Of a stretch of 42,103 nt of DNA, positions 8,910 through 17,121 are shown piece by piece. The notes beneath the pieces were generated by a model. It was given only the letters and a program-made list of their open reading frames with translations. It did not search any database and was not told where the DNA came from. A program made the translations under genes and the position numbers. The stretch lies in assembly GCA_001829625.1 (NCBI GenBank), contig MIBW01000005.1:1242-43344 (forward strand). Reading direction: 5' to 3'. Every line of letters begins with the position of its first letter. Position 1 is the first letter of the stretch. Source of the stretch: Sulfurimonas sp. GWF2_37_8 (GTDB lineage: Bacteria; Campylobacterota; Campylobacteria; Campylobacterales; Sulfurimonadaceae).

Positions 8910-10196
8910 TTATGTAACTTTTAAGTCCAAATAATCACTATACCATAGTGAACCAAGAGGGATACCTTCTGCAACCAAATTTACCAATAAACCATCATCA
9001 CTTGCTCTTCTTATATTAGAAAATCCATTATCATTTTTATCTAAAATCCATACTTCGTTTGGTTGCAGAGCATCTACAAAATACGGTTGATGTGTAGTGA
9101 CAAATATTTGTGAGCCTCCTTTTTTCCCTGTTGCATGTTGACGGAACTCACTGGCAAGAGTTTCAAGTAGCTTGTGGTATAAACCATTCTCTGGCTCTTC
9201 AATACAGAGAAACTGCGGTGGACTAGGATCTTCTAGCAGTAACAAATAAGCAAAAACTTTTAATGTTCCATCTGACATTTTTTGTGCATAAAAAGGATCT
9301 TGAAATCCTTTATTATTAAACCTTAATAACAATCTTCCATCATTTGTTCTTTCTGTATCAATATGCTCAATACCTGGTATTTTATTGGCAATTTTATTAA
9401 GTATATTTTGAAATTTTGTTTTATGTTCTCTTTCCATATATTGGACAACATTTCCTAAATTATCCCCATGCATATTTAGATGTTTTTGTGGTCCGGACAA
9501 GGGAAGACTTCTAGCAGCATCAGGCGTAAAATAACTTAAATACCAATTTTCAATAAATTCCCTAAAAGAGGAAATTCTCGGGTGTTCCGTCAAAGTTCCT
9601 AAAATAGCTATTCCTAATCTTCTTTTATCGGAAAGCTCCACTAATTCCGTTGTCGTACTTTCTACTTGTGAAAAACTTGCCAATAAGTTTTCTATTGGTG
9701 TTTCAAAATCATCATTTGTGATTTTTAAACCTTCTAACTCTCCCTTCCATACAGCTCCACGCCCTTCATTAAGCAATAAAAAAGAAAAAGGACGACCCCT
9801 ATCTTGCCCTGCACGTCTTTGGCGTAAGCGCTCTGATTTTACATATGGACGTTCATAATCATCCAAATCAATAGAAAGTTCATATGTAATAGGTCTTGAC
9901 TTATAATCTTCTCTATAGTACACGTGAAACTCTATTGGTTCATTTGAACCTTGAGATCTCATTTTGTGAAAACCGCCCCGACCATTCATATCACAAGCTT
10001 CTTCTACTCCAAACTTCAAACAATCCGATAAAAATCCAAAAACGTCAAATAAAGTGCTTTTACCAACACCATTCTTACCTATAACTGCAGTTAAAGGTGT
10101 TAATTCTTCTTTCCCTTGAGTATTCCACAATTTACCCATTGTAATGTCTTTTAAGGTTCCAAAATTTTTAACACTAAATCCTTGAATTTTCGCCAT
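8910..10196 (-). CDS. AAA family ATPase (AAA_21 / RloA-OLD-like)
   Basis: Walker A GKNGVGKST, Walker B FLCIEEPENGL, QIFVTTHQPYFVDAL H-loop region. Confidence 0.85.
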   Translation of the reverse strand: MAKIQGFSVKNFGTLKDITMGKLWNTQGKEELTPLTAVIGKNGVGKSTLFDVFGFLSDCLKFGVEEACDMNGRGGFHKMRSQGSNEPIEFHVYYREDYKSRPITYELSIDLDDYERPYVKSERLRQRRAGQDRGRPFSFLLLNEGRGAVWKGELEGLKITNDDFETPIENLLASFSQVESTTTELVELSDKRRLGIAILGTLTEHPRISSFREFIENWYLSYFTPDAARSLPLSGPQKHLNMHGDNLGNVVQYMEREHKTKFQNILNKIANKIPGIEHIDTERTNDGRLLLRFNNKGFQDPFYAQKMSDGTLKVFAYLLLLEDPSPPQFLCIEEPENGLYHKLLETLASEFRQHATGKKGGSQIFVTTHQPYFVDALQPNEVWILDKNDNGFSNIRRASDDGLLVNLVAEGIPLGSLWYSDYLDLKVT

Positions 10197-10429
10197 TTTA
10201 TTGTCCTAAATCAGCTAATATAGCTTATTTTTCTGTAAGTAAATTTATGCTTTTGACAATTTACAAAATCAAAAATTATATAAACATAAAAGTATTCATT
10301 TAAATAAGTGTTGAGTATAGCGAAGTTTTTGTCAATTTTTGTTTTTTAATCTATAAAATACTCCTCAAAACTCTATTTTAATAAGTTCTTCTTTTGTCAG
10401 GTATTGCACTCATGTCATCTCTTTAGTCA

Positions 10430-10873
10430 TTACTGTATTTGAATATTGTGGAAACATTTATCCATTATCTTCTGCCACTCTATATCAAAACATTTGCTGA
10501 TAAACTCTTCGCTGTGAGGTACTAAGCAGGCGGTGCAGTCTTGATGGAGGGCGTTTTGAGAAATAAATTTTTTGCCTTCTTTTGCGTTTATGGCACAAAA
10601 ACTGTATTCGGTTTTCTCTTCTATGTTTGTTGTAGAGTTGTCATCAAATCTAAAGTGAGGGCAGGCGCAGAGGTAGCAGTTGAGAGTTTCTACATCATGG
10701 CATTTTTTGTCCTCTTGATATAAAAGACAAAACTCTCTCTCATGGAGCACCATGTTGTCAAAATCAAAATAATCAATGATTTGTTTTTTATTCATTCCCC
10801 GCTCATGGAGCTTCGCAACTATAGTTGTATGTTTTATACTGTGGGAGTCAAACCACTCTTTGTATGTCATCAT
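10430..10873 (-). CDS. Cysteine-rich hypothetical protein
   Basis: 147 aa ORF with clustered cysteines (NCYLCACPHFRF, DCTACLVPH), possible metal/Fe-S binding. Confidence 0.6.
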   Translation of the reverse strand: MMTYKEWFDSHSIKHTTIVAKLHERGMNKKQIIDYFDFDNMVLHEREFCLLYQEDKKCHDVETLNCYLCACPHFRFDDNSTTNIEEKTEYSFCAINAKEGKKFISQNALHQDCTACLVPHSEEFISKCFDIEWQKIMDKCFHNIQIQ

Positions 10874-10949
10874 GAGCGCCTTATCGTTTTACTTTGGTGG
10901 CTTATTCCTATCTAAAGCAAAAAATGTACACATCTTTTGTGAAGTGACT

Positions 10950-11600
10950 TTATATTTTTTTGCTCAATGCTTCTATATGTTCATTGTCGCCAATTACAAC
11001 TAAAATATCTCCTGTTTCGATCAAATCGTTCTTCTCAAAAGAGGTGTACCATACTCCTTGATGTTTATAAGCTATCGGTTTGACTTTAAATTCGGACTCA
11101 AAAATAGGAGAAAGGACGGAAACTCCTATCCAAAAAGAAGGAATGCTTAATTTGGCAATTTTCATTGTGATGGAGAGGTCGATGGTCTCATAATGCATAT
11201 TTTCAAGCATACCCTTGACAAGTTTTTTAGCCGATTCCATCTCTGGGTAGATCACTTTCGCGGCACCTAGTTTGGCAAGTATTTGACCGTGTATTGTAGT
11301 GATAGCTTTGGCTACAACGGTTGCAACGCCTAGTTCTTTGAGTGCCATTACTGTTAAAATACTTGCTTCGATATTTTCACCGATACTTACAACAGCAGTA
11401 TTTACATTGGCAATACCTGCTTCTCGAAGTGCCCGTATATCGGTTGAATCAAGAACGATGGCATCTTGAACAAATTCATTGATTTCTCGTATCTGTTCCT
11501 CGTTTTGATCTACCGCAATCACACTAATGCCCTGTTGTGCTAATCCTTTTGCAACATGAAACCCAAACTTTCCTAAACCTATAACTGCAAAACTATTCAT
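10950..11600 (-). CDS. Trk/Ktr system potassium uptake regulatory protein (TrkA/KtrA, RCK_N)
   Basis: FAVIGLGKFGFHVAKGLAQQGISVIAVDQNEEQI Rossmann motif; overlaps end of the TrkH/KtrB gene. Confidence 0.92.
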   Translation of the reverse strand: MNSFAVIGLGKFGFHVAKGLAQQGISVIAVDQNEEQIREINEFVQDAIVLDSTDIRALREAGIANVNTAVVSIGENIEASILTVMALKELGVATVVAKAITTIHGQILAKLGAAKVIYPEMESAKKLVKGMLENMHYETIDLSITMKIAKLSIPSFWIGVSVLSPIFESEFKVKPIAYKHQGVWYTSFEKNDLIETGDILVVIGDNEHIEALSKKI

Positions 11601-12847
11601 AATACAATTTTCCCCTCTGCATATTTAATACGGCTTTGAACCGCTTTTCCCACAATAAGTACGGTAAACGCAAAAACACCAATCCGCCCCATAAACATAA
11701 GTAAAATGATATTTACTTTTCCCCAATCACTAAAAAGCGCACTGTAACTCAAACTTCCGCCATTACCAGTAGAGAGCCCGACCGTTCCAAAAGCGGAACA
11801 AGCCTCAAAAAGAATCCGTAAAAAAGGCAAACTCTCAAGTTCACTTAGTAAAATAGTTGATGCTACAACATAAACAGAAGCGATAAAGATAATCGCATAT
11901 GCTTTGTTGATTTGATAAGGTGCTATTGATCTGCGAAAAATATGAACATGCGTATCGCCTCTTAGTGTGTACCAAAGCCCAATCATAGCTAGTGCGAACG
12001 CCGTGATTTTAATCCCACCTGCAGTACCGCCCGGTGCACCCCCAATCATCATAAAAAATGTAGAAAAGAAGAGGTTAGCATCGCTTAGAGTGGAGAGATC
12101 AATCGAATTAAATCCCGCAGTCCGATAATTTACCGAAGCAAACCATGCCGCTAATAATTTTTCATCTAGCGATAAATCTTTAAACGCATTGTTCCACTCA
12201 AGTGATAGCAGCAGTATCATGCCTGCCAAAATCAGGAAAACTGTCATAACCAATACAATTTTTGTATGTGTGGAGAGACGTACTATCTCTTTTGTTTTGA
12301 AATGGTAGAGTTCAATGAGCACTAAGTATCCCAAACCACCGAGAATTATTAAAATTGGAATGGTAAAGTTGATAATAAAATCTTTTTGATATCCCATCAT
12401 ATTGTCGCTAAAGAGAGAAAAACCTGCATTGTTAAAAGCAGAAATTGAATGGAAGATACCATACCAGAGAGCTTTTTCAATGGGCATATCCATCCAAAAT
12501 CGGAATGTAAGGATAATTATTCCTAATGCCTCAATAATAAAAATAGAACTAAAGACAATTTTTAAAAATCTTACAATTCCATCTATACCAGGATAATTCA
12601 AGGACTCTTGAAGGATGAGGCGATCTCTATGAGCAATTTTTTTATGTCGCATAACGGCTAAAAAAGTTACAGCAGTCATATAACCAAGCCCGCCTATTTG
12701 AATGAGTAACATAATAATAAGCTGTCCTGTGGATGTAAAATCAATAGGCGTATCTTTAACAATCAATCCTGTGACGCAGACCGCAGAAGTGGAGGTAAAA
12801 AATGCGTCGATAAAACGCAGCTCTCCATGGTGGGAAAAGGGCAGCAT
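11597..12847 (-). CDS. Potassium transporter TrkH/KtrB; in-frame coding probably extends upstream to about 12919 with an ATA start
   Basis: DAFFTSTSAVCVTGL, FNNAGFSLFSDN, NYRTAGFNSI, SAFGTVGLSTG selectivity-filter repeats; first TM helix residues continue upstream of the first ATG. Confidence 0.9.
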   Translation of the reverse strand: MLPFSHHGELRFIDAFFTSTSAVCVTGLIVKDTPIDFTSTGQLIIMLLIQIGGLGYMTAVTFLAVMRHKKIAHRDRLILQESLNYPGIDGIVRFLKIVFSSIFIIEALGIIILTFRFWMDMPIEKALWYGIFHSISAFNNAGFSLFSDNMMGYQKDFIINFTIPILIILGGLGYLVLIELYHFKTKEIVRLSTHTKIVLVMTVFLILAGMILLLSLEWNNAFKDLSLDEKLLAAWFASVNYRTAGFNSIDLSTLSDANLFFSTFFMMIGGAPGGTAGGIKITAFALAMIGLWYTLRGDTHVHIFRRSIAPYQINKAYAIIFIASVYVVASTILLSELESLPFLRILFEACSAFGTVGLSTGNGGSLSYSALFSDWGKVNIILLMFMGRIGVFAFTVLIVGKAVQSRIKYAEGKIVL

Positions 12848-12921
12848 AAGTGCAAATGTTCCAACAAATATAAGTCCTATAAAGCTATAAACGATAAGTC
12901 TGAGTTCTAATGTATGTATGA

Positions 12922-13632
12922 CTATTCCTTTGAGATAGAATCATTTTGGCAGTAAAATCGATAACCGACACCCATTTGTGTGATGATATATTGCGGTCGG
13001 GAAGGGTCATTTTCGATTTTTTTTCGTAGGGAATTTACAAATGTACGCAAATAATGCATCTCATGCTGATAACCGACACCCCAAACTTCTTTAAGAATAC
13101 GTGAATGTGTTACAACCTGATTTGGATGGAGCATAAAGTATTTGAGTAAATTAAATTCAGTAGGCGTGAGCTTCAAAATAGTCTCATTTTTTGAAACGAT
13201 AAGAGTTTCAATTTGTAGAACAAGCTCCCCGCAAACAATATGCTGTTGCGATGGAATAATTCCAAGCAAACGACGCTGTGCGGAACGAATCCGCGCAGAG
13301 AGTTCTATGCCTGAAAATGGTTTGAGCACATAGTCGTCTGCACCCGTATCAAGAGCTGCAACAATCTCTTGTTCGGCATGTCGGGCTGAGATGACGATAA
13401 TAGGAGTCATCGCTTGAGAGCGCACATTTTTAATAAGCGTTTTGCCGTCTCCATCAGGAAGCCCGAGATCCAGAAGTATGATATCGGGATTATTTACTTG
13501 AAATAGACGATAGGCACTTTTAAGATTTTCAGCTATGACACATCCGTATCCATCCTGAGTCAAAGTAAATTGAAGCATTTTACTAATTCCTGGATCATCT
13601 TCCACAATAAGAATTAAATCTTTTGTTTTCAT
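12922..13632 (-). CDS. Response regulator, KdpE/OmpR family
   Basis: LIVEDDPGISKML, DIILLDLGLPDGDG receiver motifs and C-terminal winged helix. Confidence 0.9.
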   Translation of the reverse strand: MKTKDLILIVEDDPGISKMLQFTLTQDGYGCVIAENLKSAYRLFQVNNPDIILLDLGLPDGDGKTLIKNVRSQAMTPIIVISARHAEQEIVAALDTGADDYVLKPFSGIELSARIRSAQRRLLGIIPSQQHIVCGELVLQIETLIVSKNETILKLTPTEFNLLKYFMLHPNQVVTHSRILKEVWGVGYQHEMHYLRTFVNSLRKKIENDPSRPQYIITQMGVGYRFYCQNDSISKE

Positions 13633-14648
13633 GATTGTTCCTGATAGACCATATTGTGGGACTTCTCAATAGGAAAAATTGTTTTGATAGAAATCCCGTC
13701 CTTATCGTTAAAAGCTTGAATTTTTCCATGATGTGCCTGTACGATTTCTTTGCAAATCGCTAATCCGATGCCACTTCCTTTGATATCGGCTGTTGTATCA
13801 AGACGATAAAAGCGTTCAAACATATTATACAAATCATCTTTAGAAAGCGGCGAACTTTGGTTGAAAACTGTTATACATATACTTGATGGGAGTAAAACAA
13901 CGCTAATGAGAATTTTTGTATTTGATGAAGAAGAATATTTCATAGCATTGTCAACTAAATTTACAATCAGTCGTGTTAGCAAAGCTTCGTCTCCCCAGTA
14001 TAGAGGAATATTAGGGTCGATGTTGATTTGGATTTTTGTCGCATCGAGATCAAACTCTTGAAGAGCAATACCTATAATGTCTTGCATATCACACCATTGA
14101 TAGTATAAAAATGTTTTGGAATTTTGGATTCTTGCACTGTCGAGTAAGGTAGAAATCAAACGATTCATCTGTTGTCCGGATTGTTTGATTTGATGCACTA
14201 TTTCTTCTCTGTCTGAGTCTAAAAGAGTCTGTTTTTTCAGCAAAATAGAGGTGTTCCCAAGTATAGAAGCCAAAGGTGTTTTGAGGTCATGTGACAAGGT
14301 GTTGAGTAGAATGTCTTTAATAGCCGTAACGCGAAGTCGCATCGCTTGAGCGGTAATAATATAGCCAGCCACATAAAAAAGAATAAAACTCCAAACATAC
14401 AGCAAATCATGTACGGTAAAACTATAAGTCGGAGGAACATAGAGTAAATCAAATAAAACCACAGAGATAGTTGAAACAATCATTGTCGCTTTCATATCGC
14501 CTTCTAGTGCAATGACTAAGATAGGTATAAGATGCATCAACGCAATATTAATCATGCCCAACAAATCCATAAAAAGAATACCAAAAAAGGTGATGACTAC
14601 TTGTAAAAAAAGAGGAATGAGATAGTGCTTATATTTAAGAAAACTCAT
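13629..14648 (-). CDS. Sensor histidine kinase, KdpD-like C-terminal module (DUF4118-like TMs, HisKA, HATPase_c)
   Basis: LLYVPPTYSFTVHD DUF4118-like segment, LSHDLKTPLASILGNTSIL H-box, NLVDNAMKYSS N-box, GSGIGLAICKEIV G-box. Confidence 0.9.
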   Translation of the reverse strand: MSFLKYKHYLIPLFLQVVITFFGILFMDLLGMINIALMHLIPILVIALEGDMKATMIVSTISVVLFDLLYVPPTYSFTVHDLLYVWSFILFYVAGYIITAQAMRLRVTAIKDILLNTLSHDLKTPLASILGNTSILLKKQTLLDSDREEIVHQIKQSGQQMNRLISTLLDSARIQNSKTFLYYQWCDMQDIIGIALQEFDLDATKIQINIDPNIPLYWGDEALLTRLIVNLVDNAMKYSSSSNTKILISVVLLPSSICITVFNQSSPLSKDDLYNMFERFYRLDTTADIKGSGIGLAICKEIVQAHHGKIQAFNDKDGISIKTIFPIEKSHNMVYQEQS

Positions 14649-14752
14649 TTATTTATCGTTGCAGCCAATCTAATTAAAATAGCGATTATTAAGCCAAAAA
14701 TGACAACAATTTCGCCAATCACAACCCATACATTATCAATCATACTGCTCAT
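14645..14752 (-). CDS. Small single-TM membrane protein MSSMIDNVWVVIGEIVVIFGLIIAILIRLAATINK (start possibly at internal ATG 14743)
   Basis: Own translation of the reverse strand; stop TGA overlaps the kinase ATG; AAGGA upstream; not in the supplied ORF track (too short). Confidence 0.6.
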   Translation of the reverse strand: MSSMIDNVWVVIGEIVVIFGLIIAILIRLAATINK

Positions 14753-14773
14753 CCTTTTCTCTTAAAGAGAGCA

Positions 14774-14779
14774 ATTATA
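14774..14779 (-). promoter_or_regulatory. Putative -10 box (TATAAT) for miniprotein-KdpDE-Ktr operon
   Basis: Reverse-strand TATAAT ~20-30 nt upstream of the first ATG; TTGACA farther upstream with non-optimal spacing. Confidence 0.4.
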
Positions 14780-14820
14780 ACAGCATACTTATCAAGAACT
14801 TGTCAAGATTTCACTTGAAA

Positions 14821-15399
14821 TCATTTTGTTCTTTTAAAAGATTTGAGAAGATAAAAGATGATAAAAAGTTCCATACAAAAAAGAAAATAATGGATCTCAT
14901 AAACTTGTATCTGTTTGTCTGTGATGCCAAAGAAAAGCTCCAAAGATTCGTAAAACCCCCATGCGATAAACATTCCTGCAAGATAGCCTTTTTGTTTGAC
15001 AACATCGACAAAGGTAATGGGCTGCGTTTTGCGTAAAAAAAGCGTCTCCGCACGCACAAGGTAAGAGCCAAAAGTAAAAGCGAGCTGATACCCGCAATAA
15101 AAAACAAAGGCACTTGTGTAGCTGTAGGAGGCTAGTAAAAAATAGCCGATAACAGCGAGTAAAATCAACTCGACAAAAAGCGATATTTTGAAAAAATATT
15201 CGATATTCATGATTTTGTAATAGAATTTGGCGATAAGTAACATCCCAAACGCAAGAGCGATACCGCCGAGACTATAGACACGTGGCTCAAGTGGCGCGTA
15301 AAGTGCAAAGATGCTTCCTACGCTGATGCCTACAAAAAGTGAATTATAAAATTTGTACTTCAAAAACTCACGGATATTGAGTTTGAGATTTGACTTCAA
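14821..15399 (-). CDS. Hypothetical integral membrane protein, translationally coupled to YcaO
   Basis: ~6 hydrophobic segments; start overlaps YcaO stop by 4 nt. Confidence 0.7.
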   Translation of the reverse strand: MKSNLKLNIREFLKYKFYNSLFVGISVGSIFALYAPLEPRVYSLGGIALAFGMLLIAKFYYKIMNIEYFFKISLFVELILLAVIGYFLLASYSYTSAFVFYCGYQLAFTFGSYLVRAETLFLRKTQPITFVDVVKQKGYLAGMFIAWGFYESLELFFGITDKQIQVYEIHYFLFCMELFIIFYLLKSFKRTK

Positions 15400-17012
15400 A
15401 TGGCACTCTTTTTTATCTCTAGTCTGTCATACATGAGCAACATATTTTTGTACTCTTGATGCAGTGAGACATCGATAAGAAACGCTTCTCCGTCAATGAA
15501 AGAGAGGGCTTTATCTACTTTTTCTTTGCTAAAGAGTGCGTGTAAACCCTCTTCAAAATCTTCAAAAAGAAGATCTGCTTCATCCATACGCAGTAGCTCA
15601 AGCACTACATGAGCCAGAGGATGTTTAGTAAATTCGAGTAGTTCTCGCACCTCGTCATTGTTGCCGCAAAGCATATGTATCTGCGCCTTAAACTCTAGCA
15701 TGGTGAAGTTGTGCTCAAATATCACGCCGAGATATTTTTCCATATTTAGAGACTCTTCAAGTGTCTCTATCTCTGTGAGGATATCCTCAGGGTCGTATTT
15801 TGTGAAGTTTAACACCATATCACGGATGCGTTTCGGGGTGTTTTTGTTGTTATAGATGAGGTCTTCTACGGGGTAAATTTCGCTCATGTTTGGCACTATT
15901 ATTTGGCAAGAGTAGAAACCTAGATAGTTATATTCACGAAGATAAATCTCTCTGCCAAGATTTTTGGCAATTTCAAATAAGAACGTATGCTCATCCGCTG
16001 TGCAAGTGCCTTTGTAGCTCCATGGCGCAAGCTCAAAACTTTTTTTTGCACTCAAAAAATGAAACCCGAGTTTGCCGTTGGAGTCGATAAAATGTGACTC
16101 AAGGTTGAAGTTATCTGCGACAAGTGAGAGATCAAAAGTAGGAGTCTCAAAACTCTCAAGATTTTCAAGTCCGCGTCCTTGCATAAGCTCCGTCATCGTT
16201 CTCTCTAAAGAGACTTCAAGGATAGGATGCGCACCAAATGAGACGAATAGTGTTGCGTTTTTTGGATTGATAAGGGAGATGGCTGTGACGGGAAATCTGC
16301 CGCCCAAAGAGGCATCAAGCACTTCTACGATATAGCCTAGAGAACGCAGGGTTTGGATATCGCATGAGAGTTTTGTAAATGATGCTATCAACTCAGGTGG
16401 AAAATTTGGAAGTGCGTAGCCATTTTTGATAATCTCTATTTTTGCATAACGCTCATAAATTTCACTTAAAGCCTGCACTTGCGCCTCTTGCGGGGTATTT
16501 CCCGTTGCTAGTCCATTACTCACATAAAGATTGGAGAGGATATTGAGCGGGAAATACACCTGCGTTTTGTCGGATTGTTTGATAAAAGGCAAAGCGACTA
16601 TTTTCTCCTCATAGTCGCTGTTAAAGTCCACAAAATCCTCATGCATGAGCTCTGCGTTTGGGTCGTAAAAAGCGCGTAATTCATCGCAAAGGTATTGCTC
16701 ATCAAAGCCAAACGCAACGGCATCAGGATAATATTTGCGCTCTGGAAGATGAAAATCTATAAAAAAATTGTTCGTCTGCAGGCGTTCGATATATTCACCA
16801 AGCGCACTTGCCCTTGAAGCTTCAGAGAGTGTTCCTTTGCCGTTTGAGTAGATGTGTCGTGGGGCTTCTTTGGAGGCTAAGTTGACAGAAAAACAGTTTG
16901 TAAGCGGATGTTTTTCCTCTGCAAAAATCACTTCACACCCGACTGCTTCAAGAACTGCGTGCATTTTTGTCAGAGAGATTTCCAGAGGAGCGTCTTTTGA
17001 TAGGAGTTGCAT
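15396..17012 (-). CDS. ycaO: YcaO-domain protein (E. coli YcaO-like)
   Basis: NGKGTLSEASRASALGEYIERLQTN, SNGLATGNTPQEAQVQALSEIYERYAK, TMTELMQGR: YcaO ATP-binding features. Confidence 0.88.
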   Translation of the reverse strand: MQLLSKDAPLEISLTKMHAVLEAVGCEVIFAEEKHPLTNCFSVNLASKEAPRHIYSNGKGTLSEASRASALGEYIERLQTNNFFIDFHLPERKYYPDAVAFGFDEQYLCDELRAFYDPNAELMHEDFVDFNSDYEEKIVALPFIKQSDKTQVYFPLNILSNLYVSNGLATGNTPQEAQVQALSEIYERYAKIEIIKNGYALPNFPPELIASFTKLSCDIQTLRSLGYIVEVLDASLGGRFPVTAISLINPKNATLFVSFGAHPILEVSLERTMTELMQGRGLENLESFETPTFDLSLVADNFNLESHFIDSNGKLGFHFLSAKKSFELAPWSYKGTCTADEHTFLFEIAKNLGREIYLREYNYLGFYSCQIIVPNMSEIYPVEDLIYNNKNTPKRIRDMVLNFTKYDPEDILTEIETLEESLNMEKYLGVIFEHNFTMLEFKAQIHMLCGNNDEVRELLEFTKHPLAHVVLELLRMDEADLLFEDFEEGLHALFSKEKVDKALSFIDGEAFLIDVSLHQEYKNMLLMYDRLEIKKSAI

Positions 17013-17121
17013 AGGGGTTCACTTTATTGTTTTTCGTAGCATAACATAAAATGTGAACTGTTTTAACTCAAGTTAAATTATAAGAAGAGTAAGATGCATA
17101 TATATAGAGAGGAAAAAATCT

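Noticed and set aside
8000-10430. Mobile element or prophage island around the AAA/DUF4276 genes
   Set aside because: No integrase, transposase, tRNA or convincing flanking direct repeats seen; only the two-gene module is supported.
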